NCBI GenBank assembly: GCA_021202305.1
Contig: JAJQDG010000097.1
Location: 1 to 5,895 of the forward strand
Direction of reading: 5' to 3'
Length of the DNA: 5,895 nucleotides
From: Candidatus Gastranaerophilales bacterium
GTDB taxonomy: Bacteria > Cyanobacteriota > Vampirovibrionia > Gastranaerophilales > Gastranaerophilaceae
Shown here: in pieces, positions 1 to 5,895 of the stretch
Layout: each line of letters begins with the position of its first letter
Numbering within the stretch: position 1 is the stretch's first letter
Program-made: the position numbers and the translations under genes
Notes under the pieces: generated by a model
The model's database searches: none
What the model was told of the DNA's origin: nothing
The model's input: the letters and a program-made list of their open reading frames with translations, nothing else

Positions 1-2
1 GC

Positions 3-680
3 GCGCATACAAAAATATTTGCCTTCACCCTTGCCGAAACCCTTATCACCCTTGCAATAATAGGCGTTGTTGCGGCGATGACAATCCCAAGCGTATTAAA
101 CCATTACAGGGAACAGGAGGTGGTTTCAAAGGTAAAGAAATTTTATTCAACTTTTTCATCCGCCATTCAACTTGCAATATATGAAAATGGAACTATAGAT
201 ACATGGGATTTAGCTATTGCAGCTACTTCATCAAGTGCAGAAAAATTTGCGGATTATATAAGACCTTATCTAAAAATCATGACCGATTGCGGCACGGATA
301 CGGATAATAAATGTATGGATGATACCATGTATAAAAAATTAAACGGGGAAGATCGTGCTGCTTATGGTATATCACAAAATCTTTACAGGATGATTTTAGC
401 TGACGGAAGTACAATATTTTTTAGAACAATTTCAAATGGATGTACAGGGACAACATCGGGTATCGAAAATGCCTGCGTTGTTCTTTATTTTGATATAAAC
501 GGCATGCAACCGCCAAATCAGTTTGCCAGAGATTTATTCACCGGTTATATTGATTTTAAGGGCGAATTACATTCCGAAAAAAACGATGATTGCTATCTTG
601 ATGACTTTGGTGCCTCGTGTTCCGAGTTTATTAGAATTAACGGTAATATGAATTATCCAAAAACCGCGGATAGAAATTAA
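3..680 (+). CDS. Type IV pilin-like / pseudopilin protein, 5'-truncated by the window edge
   Basis: The frame is open from the left edge, and the 225 visible residues begin inside a class III (type IV prepilin) signal. FTLAETLITL starts at visible residue 8, with the conserved Glu at mature position 5, followed by the hydrophobic helix AIIGVVAAMTIP (about residues 18-29). A prepilin peptidase would cut just before this Phe, and the mature protein would enter an inner-membrane-anchored pilus or type II secretion pseudopilus. The true start must lie a few codons upstream of the window; the ATG at 78 falls inside the helix and would destroy the signal. The residue before the cut is Ala, not the usual Gly. 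The C-terminal head has three cysteine pairs and a DINGMQPPNQFARDLF segment (about residues 165-180), a D-x-N-G...P-N...D-x-F pattern I recall from related pilin-like proteins. The exact filament role is unknown. The next gene is convergent. Confidence 0.85.
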   Translation, partial: AHTKIFAFTLAETLITLAIIGVVAAMTIPSVLNHYREQEVVSKVKKFYSTFSSAIQLAIYENGTIDTWDLAIAATSSSAEKFADYIRPYLKIMTDCGTDTDNKCMDDTMYKKLNGEDRAAYGISQNLYRMILADGSTIFFRTISNGCTGTTSGIENACVVLYFDINGMQPPNQFARDLFTGYIDFKGELHSEKNDDCYLDDFGASCSEFIRINGNMNYPKTADRN

Positions 681-772
681 AAGGACTTAATTTGAATGTA
701 CCTGAGCCCGTATCGGCTTAAATTCTGCGGATTAGGGTAAAACAGGCTTATTTTAGAGGGTTTAAACCATAT

Positions 773-3403
773 TTATTGCATTGTTTTAATTTCATTTTCA
801 ATTTCTGATAAAATTTTTACGGCATTTGTTATATCTTTAGCCGAACCCTGCGCCATATTGGGCTTACCGCCGCCATTTCCGCCCATAGCTTTTGCAGCGC
901 GCGAAACAAGAGCGCCTGCTGAAATACCGGTTTTTACAAAATTATCCGTAACTTTTGAAATAAGAATAGCGCCGCCTTCTTTATTTTTACTGCACAAAAG
1001 TATAACGGCTTCGCCCCCGAGGCGTTTTGCCAGCATTTCAATTCCAAAACGCAACGCGCCTTTTGGAATATCTTCCAAAAGTGTGATAAACAATTTTCCG
1101 GATACATTTTTAATTTGAATATCGATTGCACGCGACAAAAGCGTATCAAATTTGGCATTTGTAATTTTACTTTCAAGGTCTGTTATTTGATCATTTTTTT
1201 CTTTAATTTCATCAGTTAATTTTTCAATTTTTATACCCAATTCATCGGGCTTGATTTTGTACGTTTGCGCCAGTTCGCATAAAAAATCCGTTTTTTCGTT
1301 CAAATAGTTAAGTGCAGAATCAGAACACAAAATTTCTATTCTGCGCACGCCTTGCGAAATGGCAGACTCGGATACAATTTTTGCAAGGCGCAAATCGAGA
1401 GTATTATTTACATGGGTTCCGCCGCAAAGTTCTTTTGAAATACAGGTTGAACCATTTGAAAAGCTGACTACACGGACAAAATCCCCGTATTTTTCATTGA
1501 AAAGCGCCGTTGCGCCTGATTTTTTGGCACTTTCTATATCCATAACTTTTGTTTCACCCTTTAAGGATGATTTTATCCAGTTATTAATTATATTTTCAAC
1601 CTGTTTAATTTCATTTTTTGTAAGGGCGCGCGAAAACGAAAAATCAAACCTTGTTCTGTCGGCCTCAACAAAAGAACCTGCCTGGCGAACTTCATTTCCC
1701 AAAACTTTAATCAGCGCAGCTTGAAGCAGGTGCGCAAGCGAATGGTGTTTGCGGATTTCACTGCGCTTTTCCGTATCTATTTTTGCACTTACTGTATCGC
1801 CTTTTGAAATTGTGCCAAATCCTCTGTGTACGTACACTTTTCCCGCTTTGAAAGTTTTTTCAACGGAAAAACTTGTGCCGATTTGCCCGCAATCGCCGAT
1901 TTGCCCGCCGGATTCCGCATAAAACGGCGTAACATCTAAAATAACATCTGCATATTTTTCGGATATGCTATCAACATTTTTGCCGTCAGCTACAATTGCC
2001 AAAACCTTTGCTGTTGTTTCATTTTCTTCGTATCCGACAAATTTTGTATCAGGATTATTTGTATAGCTCAAATCATCGGTTAAAACAACTTTTTGCATAG
2101 AAGCGCGCGCGCGTTCTTTTTGATTATTCATCTCAATTTTAAATTCCGCTTCATTAACGGCAACGCCATTCTCTTCGGCTATTTCTTTTGTCAGTTCAAA
2201 AGGAAACCCGTACGTATCGTACAGCTTAAAAGCATCTGCACCCGATATAACATGTTTTTTCAGCATGTCATCGATTTGGTTATACCCGCGCTGGAGCGTC
2301 AGTTTAAAACGTTCTTCTTCCTGAAGAACAACTTTTTGAATTTTGTCTCTGTTTTCAACAAGTTCAGTATAAACATCACCGTAATTTTCAATGACTTTAT
2401 CTATAACAGGCGCCATAAAAGGCAGCTCTAAACCAAGAAGATATCCGTGCCTTAGCGCGCGGCGCAAAATCATTCTTAAAACGTAGCCCCTGCCTTCGTT
2501 TGTAGGCAAAATACCGTCAGCAATCATAAAAGAAACACATCTTGCATGGTCGGTTACAATTCTAAGAGAAATATCCGTTTTTTCATTTTCTTTATATTTT
2601 TTCCCTGAAATTTGAGCGGTTTTTTCAATTATTGATTTTAAAAGGTCAGTATCAAAGGTAGATTCAACCCCCTGACACACCATTGAAATGCGCTCAAGCC
2701 CCATTCCCGTATCAACATTTTTTTTATCAAGCGGGCTTTGATTTCCATGTTCGTCTTGAAAAAGTTCGGTAAATACTAAATTCCAAATCTCTACCCACCT
2801 GTTACATTCACATGTAGCTATTGAACAATTATCCGAGCATTTTAAATGCTCCCCCAAATCATAGTGAATTTCGCTGCATGGACCGCATGAACCTGAAGCC
2901 CCGGGAGGACCCCAAAAATTATCCTTTTTCCCTTTTCTTAAAATTCTATCCGCAGGCACACCGACAGAACGCCAAATTTCAAAAGCCTCGTCATCGTTTT
3001 CAAAAATCGTAACCCAAAGGCGGTCTTTATCAAGCCCTAAATACTTTTCATCAGTAACAAATTCCCACGCCCAGGGAATAACTTCCTTTTTATAATAATC
3101 ACCGAAACTGAAATTCCCGAGCATTTCAAAAAAGGTATGGTGGCGGGGGGTTCTGCCGACATTTTCAATATCCGAATCTTTGCCGCCCGCTCTTGCGCAT
3201 TTCTGGCAGCTTGCTGCTCTTGGCGGATTATAAGGCGGTTTTTCAAGCCCTAAATAATACGGCATAAATTGTACCATGCCCGCTGTTGTAAGCAATATAG
3301 TGGGATTATCAGGGACAAGGGAAGAACTTTTTACACGCGTTGAATTATGTTTTTTTTCAAAAAAATCAAGGAACATTTCCCTAATTTCGGCTGATGTTTT
3401 CAT
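773..3403 (-). CDS. alaS: Alanyl-tRNA synthetase, full length
   Basis: This cytoplasmic class II synthetase activates alanine with ATP, charges tRNA-Ala, and hydrolyses mischarged Ser- or Gly-tRNA-Ala. The 876 residues match the usual bacterial length of about 875. The N-terminal aminoacylation domain has TTAGM (39-43), motif 2 at RHHTFFEMLGNFSFGDY (87-103) and motif 3 at GMGLER (233-238). Cysteines at 173, 176, 189, 193, 198 and 200 form the Cys-rich insert common in bacterial AlaRS. The editing domain carries the metal-binding set H554, H558 (HSLAH), C660 and H664 (CGGTH). A helical, probably coiled-coil stretch (about 708-752) leads to the C-Ala domain with the Gly-rich GGNGGGKPNMAQG (841-853). 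All key residues are present, so it should be active. The ATG at 3403 is supported by the typical N-terminus and an AAAGG ten bases upstream. It is a single-gene unit: convergent with the pilin, divergent from the phosphatase. The TAA is followed by no convincing terminator. Confidence 0.98.
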   Translation of the reverse strand: MKTSAEIREMFLDFFEKKHNSTRVKSSSLVPDNPTILLTTAGMVQFMPYYLGLEKPPYNPPRAASCQKCARAGGKDSDIENVGRTPRHHTFFEMLGNFSFGDYYKKEVIPWAWEFVTDEKYLGLDKDRLWVTIFENDDEAFEIWRSVGVPADRILRKGKKDNFWGPPGASGSCGPCSEIHYDLGEHLKCSDNCSIATCECNRWVEIWNLVFTELFQDEHGNQSPLDKKNVDTGMGLERISMVCQGVESTFDTDLLKSIIEKTAQISGKKYKENEKTDISLRIVTDHARCVSFMIADGILPTNEGRGYVLRMILRRALRHGYLLGLELPFMAPVIDKVIENYGDVYTELVENRDKIQKVVLQEEERFKLTLQRGYNQIDDMLKKHVISGADAFKLYDTYGFPFELTKEIAEENGVAVNEAEFKIEMNNQKERARASMQKVVLTDDLSYTNNPDTKFVGYEENETTAKVLAIVADGKNVDSISEKYADVILDVTPFYAESGGQIGDCGQIGTSFSVEKTFKAGKVYVHRGFGTISKGDTVSAKIDTEKRSEIRKHHSLAHLLQAALIKVLGNEVRQAGSFVEADRTRFDFSFSRALTKNEIKQVENIINNWIKSSLKGETKVMDIESAKKSGATALFNEKYGDFVRVVSFSNGSTCISKELCGGTHVNNTLDLRLAKIVSESAISQGVRRIEILCSDSALNYLNEKTDFLCELAQTYKIKPDELGIKIEKLTDEIKEKNDQITDLESKITNAKFDTLLSRAIDIQIKNVSGKLFITLLEDIPKGALRFGIEMLAKRLGGEAVILLCSKNKEGGAILISKVTDNFVKTGISAGALVSRAAKAMGGNGGGKPNMAQGSAKDITNAVKILSEIENEIKTMQ

Positions 3404-3434
3404 ATTTTGCTGACCTTTTTCAAACTATATGAAA

Positions 3435-3463
3435 ATATTAGCACAAATGCCCTTAAAATAGAA
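3435..3463 (-). promoter_or_regulatory. Possible alaS promoter
   Basis: Read on the minus strand, TAATAT (3440-3435) is preceded directly by TGC, giving an extended -10, with a weak -35 TTCTAT (3463-3458) at 17-base spacing. It lies about 30 bases upstream of the alaS ATG and downstream of the hairpin terminator at 3471-3514, a sensible position for alaS transcription. The -35 matches consensus at only three of six positions, and the region is AT-rich enough for chance matches. Confidence 0.3.
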
Positions 3464-3470
3464 AATTTTT

Positions 3471-3514
3471 ATAATAAAAAGGCGGAAATAAGCAACCTTG
3501 CTTTAAAACCGCCT
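3471..3514 (-). terminator. Rho-independent terminator-like hairpin upstream of alaS
   Basis: On the minus strand AGGCGG (3514-3509) pairs perfectly with CCGCCT (3485-3480). An inner stem AAGCA/TGCTT (3490-3494 with 3499-3503) caps the structure, separated by a small AT internal loop. TTTTTATTAT follows the outer stem immediately, the classic intrinsic terminator arrangement. The plus strand has no T-run after the stem, so the signal is directional. No protein gene on this strand lies just upstream within the window, so it would end a short RNA or attenuate a long alaS leader. Alternatively it could be a structured protein-binding site. Confidence 0.5.
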
Positions 3515-3531
3515 GAAATTTCGTATATAAT
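3502..3531 (+). promoter_or_regulatory. Possible plus-strand promoter inside the alaS/phosphatase gap
   Basis: A perfect -10 TATAAT (3526-3531) sits 18 bases after TTTAAA (3502-3507), a four-of-six -35. Transcripts would start near 3538, in the purine tract, and run about 170 bases into the phosphatase gene at 3711. The -35 overlaps the right arm of the minus-strand terminator hairpin. In sequence this AT-rich a perfect -10 can occur by chance, and the promoter at 3658-3686 is a better candidate for the downstream gene. Confidence 0.28.
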
Positions 3532-3579
3532 GGAGGAAGGAGTGGAAAAGAGAAGAACTAACCATTTATACTGTTCCAC
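3532..3579. repeat. Purine tract with inverted repeat GTGGAA/TTCCAC
   Basis: Positions 3532-3557 are all purine on the plus strand except one T at 3543, and include GGAGG and AAGGAG, both Shine-Dalgarno-like. No ATG, GTG or TTG follows at a usable distance, so they are not an ordinary ribosome binding site. GTGGAA (3542-3547) and TTCCAC (3574-3579) form a 6-bp inverted repeat with a 26-base loop. It may be an operator, part of an RNA fold, or chance. Confidence 0.35.
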
Positions 3580-3657
3580 ATTTTGAATATATATAACATA
3601 TATACTAAATATATATTAATATTTATTTACAATTTACCTGAGTTAAACGGGCAATTT

Positions 3658-3686
3658 TTGTCTGCGGGAACACTTTATACTATTAT
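3658..3686 (+). promoter_or_regulatory. Promoter of the first phosphatase-like gene
   Basis: The -35 TTGTCT (3658-3663) and -10 TATTAT (3681-3686) are separated by exactly 17 bases and match sigma-70-type consensus at four and five of six positions. Transcription would start near 3693, giving a leader of about 18 bases that contains the GGAG ribosome binding site (3700-3703), seven bases before the ATG. An 8-base palindrome GTGCGCAC (3692-3699) covers the expected start site and could be a small operator, or chance. This promoter probably serves both phosphatase genes. Confidence 0.5.
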
Positions 3687-3710
3687 ATTAAGTGCGCACG
3701 GAGTAATTTT

Positions 3711-4622
3711 ATGGATATTTCCTCTTTAAATATAAATAAAGGCGATACAAAAGCAGAAAGTGTCAAAAAAACGTCCTTTTTAGGCGGAATAAAAGGGCTT
3801 ACTCCTCTAAAAAAGGATACGTTTGAATACTCTAAAAAACCCGAAACTCACGTATTTGCATACGACGGCTGCTATGAAGATGCCGCAATCAGAGAGGACA
3901 TACGCGAAAGGATACTATCAGGCGCCTGCTTGACAGATGATAAATTACAGCTGAAACAAATGGATGATAGTCTGGCAAAAGCATCGCAATTGCCTTCAAA
4001 TTCAAAATATTCTCCTTTGGGACGCCCCAGAACAAACCGTTCCAGCGGAAAAAGCTTTTATATTTGCGAAAATTTAAGACAAATGGCTGATAATAACGGC
4101 GTAAGGGGTAAATGCCCTTTATACGGTGCCAAAAATGAACACAGGTTCAGATTTCGTTTAGGGCAAATCAAAGAAAGCGGAATAGAAACAATAGTTGACC
4201 TTCGTTCGGAGGGTGAATGCAGTAATAAGGCTATAAATATTTTAGATGATCTCGGTATGAAGTATGTCAATTTTCCCGTAGAAGATTCTGCATGGACAAG
4301 AGAATCCCTCGAAGGATTTGCAGATTATTTTGCTGCAATAAACAACGGGGATTTTTACGTGGGCTGCGCAAACGGACAGGCAAGAACCGACCTGGGCACG
4401 GCGATAAACTATGTATTTAATAAAGAGGCAAAAAATATCCCCGAATTTTATTATTCAAAGGGAAGCGCCTCCAGAGTTTCTATCAAAAAAAATATCGAAC
4501 AAATTATGGAACTTATAAAGAAGGATAAATCAATTGTTGAAAAATGGGGCTGGGCAAATTATGAAGAATTTGAAAAAGCAGTTTCCAAAAGATTTAAAAC
4601 TTTAGTTCGTTCAATAAAATAG
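3711..4622 (+). CDS. Cysteine phosphatase-like protein (DSP/PTP superfamily) with long N-terminal extension
   Basis: The 303-residue product has a C-terminal dual-specificity/tyrosine phosphatase fold signature. Visible are G-V-R-G (130-133, where relatives have a YRG-type strand), GIETIVDLR (157-165), KYVNFPVED (184-192) and the loop C219-A-N-G222-Q-A-R225-T226, which fits CxxGxxRT. Cys219 would be the nucleophile, Arg225 the phosphate binder and Asp192 a candidate general acid. Family knowledge suggests phospho-Tyr/Ser/Thr or another phosphomonoester as substrate; the sequence does not say which. The usual His before the Cys is Gly218. Residues 1 to about 125 match nothing I recognise, are polar, and have no signal peptide or membrane segment, so a cytoplasmic location is likely. 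The start is backed by GGAG seven bases upstream. The next gene is a paralog 52 bases downstream, so the two are probably co-transcribed. Confidence 0.75.
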   Translation: MDISSLNINKGDTKAESVKKTSFLGGIKGLTPLKKDTFEYSKKPETHVFAYDGCYEDAAIREDIRERILSGACLTDDKLQLKQMDDSLAKASQLPSNSKYSPLGRPRTNRSSGKSFYICENLRQMADNNGVRGKCPLYGAKNEHRFRFRLGQIKESGIETIVDLRSEGECSNKAINILDDLGMKYVNFPVEDSAWTRESLEGFADYFAAINNGDFYVGCANGQARTDLGTAINYVFNKEAKNIPEFYYSKGSASRVSIKKNIEQIMELIKKDKSIVEKWGWANYEEFEKAVSKRFKTLVRSIK

Positions 4623-4674
4623 GCAATTATTTTATTCACGTGTTTTATAAAATTGACACTGAAAGATTGTTTTT

Positions 4675-5454
4675 ATGCAAATTACTCCTTCATTTGATAT
4701 AAAAAATAAATACACAATGCCGTTCGCGTGCGATAACAGCCCCAAATATAAGAAAGAAACACTTCCGGAGTCAAACGAATTTGCCGGGCTAAAAACGTTA
4801 GCAGCGCAAAATGCGGTAATTTGCAAAAAAGATAAATTTAATGCTGAAAAACTTGAAGAATTAAATATACCAAATTTTGCATACACCTGTAATGAAGGAA
4901 TAAGGGGCGAGTCGCTTTCTTCAAAAAGAAACAGAAAATTTTTAAAACCGATAAAAAACGCAGGAATTGAAACAGTTATAGATTTAAGAGACGGGTACAC
5001 TTCAAAAAATTACCGCCAGATGTGCAATGATTGCGGGCTTAAATATTATAATTTTCCGGTAGATTCAAGCAGTGTAGATGATAGAACAATAATTGACAAT
5101 ATGCCTCTTATGTTTGATGCAATTAATAGAGGCAGGTTTTATATAGCATGCGCGCAGGGGCTTCACAGGACAGATATAGCACTTGCCATAAATTATGTCT
5201 TTAACCCGAAGGCAATAGATGTGCCTGAAATGAGAGGTCATTTCAGAGATTACGGATTTAAAACCGATGACATTTCAAGACGTTTAAATTCTATTCACGG
5301 TGCGCTTACAAAAGAAGATTTGAAAAAAATAGGCTGGGACGATACTTTTGAAGAAGAATTTACAAAGCGAAAAAGCGAGCTAATCAGGCAAAATAGGGAA
5401 ATTGCGCAAAAGAAACTTCAAGAAAATGAAACAATGAAAGCGCAGAAAAATTAA
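4675..5454 (+). CDS. Cysteine phosphatase-like protein (DSP/PTP superfamily), paralog of the upstream gene
   Basis: The 259-residue product is a shorter relative of the preceding protein. It shares EGIRGES (74-80), GIETVIDLR (97-105), KYYNFPVD (123-130) and the loop C159-A-Q-G162-L-H-R165-T166. Cys159 and Arg165 are the expected catalytic residues and Asp130 a candidate general acid. Ala158 replaces the usual His before the Cys. Over the 81-residue core (97-177) I count about 35 identities with the neighbour, including the shared block AINYVFN. Both proteins then carry a Gly-Trp (220-221 here) in the C-terminal helical part; this one ends in a highly charged, probably helical tail (about 224-259). 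The N-terminus is shorter and unrecognised. The ATG at 4675 follows an in-frame TGA five codons upstream, which limits the start; only a weak GAAAG precedes it. MQITPSFDIK resembles MDISSLNINK of the neighbour, supporting this start. The substrate is unknown. Confidence 0.75.
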   Translation: MQITPSFDIKNKYTMPFACDNSPKYKKETLPESNEFAGLKTLAAQNAVICKKDKFNAEKLEELNIPNFAYTCNEGIRGESLSSKRNRKFLKPIKNAGIETVIDLRDGYTSKNYRQMCNDCGLKYYNFPVDSSSVDDRTIIDNMPLMFDAINRGRFYIACAQGLHRTDIALAINYVFNPKAIDVPEMRGHFRDYGFKTDDISRRLNSIHGALTKEDLKKIGWDDTFEEEFTKRKSELIRQNREIAQKKLQENETMKAQKN

Positions 5455-5478
5455 AATTTTCCCGTAAACTCAAAATTT
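5454..5478 (-). terminator. Weak AT-only hairpin between convergent genes
   Basis: AAATTTT (5454-5460) and AAAATTT (5472-5478) form a 7-bp stem with an 11-base loop at the junction of the two convergent genes. On the minus strand a TTAATTTTT stretch follows, so it might end the minus-strand transcript. The stem has no GC pair, so it is weak and may be incidental. Confidence 0.2.
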
Positions 5479-5893
5479 AAAAGGGCAAAATAAAAAGAAA
5501 AACGCTAAGCGCTAGAACAACAAGAATTAAGTAAATAATATTAATAAAAAAATGCTCTTTTTGTTCTTTTTTGGAGAGTTTTCTATTATTTTCCAAAATA
5601 TTTTTATTTTTTGAAATATCTGTTTTCGAGCTTGTTTTTTTGATTTGTTTTTTTGTTTTTTGTTTTTTTAGAGGTTTATTTTCATTTTTCTTAGAATGTG
5701 AATTTTCAGATATCGTAATTGCGCTATCATCTTCAAATTCTTTAACTTTTTGATATTTTTCTTTTAAGGTTTCTCTTTTTCCCTTTATTAATAAATTTGT
5801 ATCAAAATGCAGATTTGATATTTTTTTATTATCGGCACCCGATATAATTGTATAATTTACAGCAAGTTCAAACGCGCGCTTTATGCATTCAAG
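5477..5893 (-). CDS. C-terminal part of a lysine-rich protein with a C-terminal membrane anchor, N-terminus outside the window
   Basis: An open minus-strand frame enters from the right edge and ends at TAA (5479-5477), leaving 138 visible residues and no visible start. The first part (1-60) looks helical and soluble; LECIKRAFELAV followed by KKISNLHFD could be the end of an AAA+ ATPase lid, but this is only a resemblance. Residues 68-112 are a very Lys/Asn/Ser-rich, probably disordered linker. Residues 115-138 (ending LFILPF) are one continuous hydrophobic segment that finishes at the stop codon. The layout predicts a cytoplasmic protein attached to the inner membrane by a C-terminal anchor, with positive charge on the cytoplasmic side. 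It converges on the phosphatase gene with a 22-base gap. The compositional pattern (sharp linker, clean transmembrane helix, in-frame stop) is good evidence of real coding. I do not recognise the family. Confidence 0.7.
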   Translation of the reverse strand, partial: LECIKRAFELAVNYTIISGADNKKISNLHFDTNLLIKGKRETLKEKYQKVKEFEDDSAITISENSHSKKNENKPLKKQKTKKQIKKTSSKTDISKNKNILENNRKLSKKEQKEHFFINIIYLILVVLALSVFLFILPF

Positions 5894-5895
5894 GG

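Larger units (their letters stand above)
3471..3580 (-). ncRNA. Candidate small RNA (unrecognised) ending at the hairpin terminator
   Basis: On the minus strand this stretch could form a small RNA of about 110 nt. A 5' stem GTGGAA/TTCCAC (3579-3574 with 3547-3542) comes first, then a pyrimidine-rich segment containing CTCCTTCCTCC (3542-3532), then the terminator hairpin. Part of the pyrimidine segment overlaps the 3' arm of the first stem. A C/U-rich segment complementary to Shine-Dalgarno sequences beside a terminator is a layout seen in bacterial regulatory RNAs. Upstream lie several TATA-like boxes (about 3584-3630) but no clear -35. I match it to no known RNA family, and it shows no T-box consensus although alaS is downstream. 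This is an inference from layout only. Confidence 0.22.

Noticed and set aside
78..80. ATG as the start of the pilin-like gene
   Set aside because: The frame continues upstream through a perfect prepilin motif; starting here would remove the cleavage site and most of the membrane helix.
703..720. Hairpin TGAGCC/GGCTTA as terminator between the pilin gene and alaS
   Set aside because: The stem is 6 bp with one G-T pair and no T-run follows on either strand. The nearby GGTTTAAACC palindrome (759-768) has no loop and is probably chance.
1359..1724. Plus-strand open frame of 121 codons, and a similar one at 2093-2431
   Set aside because: Both lie wholly antisense to alaS, whose protein is intact and highly conserved there; they show no recognisable domain.
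2803..2887. Cluster of six cysteines in AlaRS (173-200) as an unusual metal site
   Set aside because: A comparable Cys-rich insert is common in bacterial alanyl-tRNA synthetases, so it is not novel.
3503..3565. 20-codon minus-strand frame ending inside the terminator hairpin, resembling an attenuation leader peptide
   Set aside because: It has no Ala codon, as would be expected for alaS control, and no clear ribosome binding site; its length is within chance.
3404..3580. T-box riboswitch for alaS
   Set aside because: No T-box consensus and no recognisable antiterminator are present, and the hairpin lies upstream of the likely alaS promoter.
3530..3586. 18-codon plus-strand frame starting at ATG 3530
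   Set aside because: It overlaps the possible -10 box and has no ribosome binding site.
4653..4679. Perfect TTGACA before the second phosphatase gene as its own promoter
   Set aside because: The only -10 candidate, TATGCA, is at 15-base spacing, matches three of six positions and overlaps the start codon; co-transcription from the upstream gene is simpler.
5571..5753. Plus-strand Phe-rich open frame of 60 codons
   Set aside because: It is the antisense of the lysine-rich linker of the minus-strand gene (AAA codons read as TTT) and has no ribosome binding site.

Overview
The window is an AT-rich stretch of bacterial chromosome with five protein genes: two cut by the window edges, three complete. 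I see no tRNA, rRNA, CRISPR array or mobile element. Two features suggest a non-photosynthetic relative of cyanobacteria (Vampirovibrionia/Melainabacteria, possibly gut Gastranaerophilales). One is the pilin N-terminus, of the type FTLAETLITLAIIGVVAA, which is common there from memory. The other is an alanyl-tRNA synthetase whose motif 2 region has a cyanobacterial flavour. This assignment is an inference, not a search result.

Layout. Positions 3-680 (+) hold the end of a type IV pilin-like gene that lacks only its first few codons. It converges on alaS (773-3403, -), a full-length housekeeping alanyl-tRNA synthetase. The 307-base gap 3404-3710 separates alaS from the divergent gene at 3711. 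It is very AT-rich and holds a weak alaS promoter, a GC-stem hairpin with a T-run that reads as a minus-strand terminator, a purine/pyrimidine tract inside an inverted repeat (a candidate small RNA), and a good promoter and ribosome binding site for the gene at 3711.

Positions 3711-4622 and 4675-5454 (+) are two adjacent paralogous genes. Both encode proteins of the cysteine-dependent dual-specificity/tyrosine phosphatase superfamily, with an intact CxxGxxRT loop but no histidine before the cysteine. They are 52 bases apart and probably co-transcribed. A fifth gene, 5477-5893 (-), runs in from the right edge and converges on the second phosphatase. Only its C-terminal 138 residues are visible: a lysine-rich linker and a C-terminal membrane anchor.

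How the genes work together. No single pathway links them. alaS supplies Ala-tRNA for translation, and the pilin belongs to a surface filament or secretion machine. The phosphatase pair is the most distinctive part; its substrate cannot be read from the sequence.
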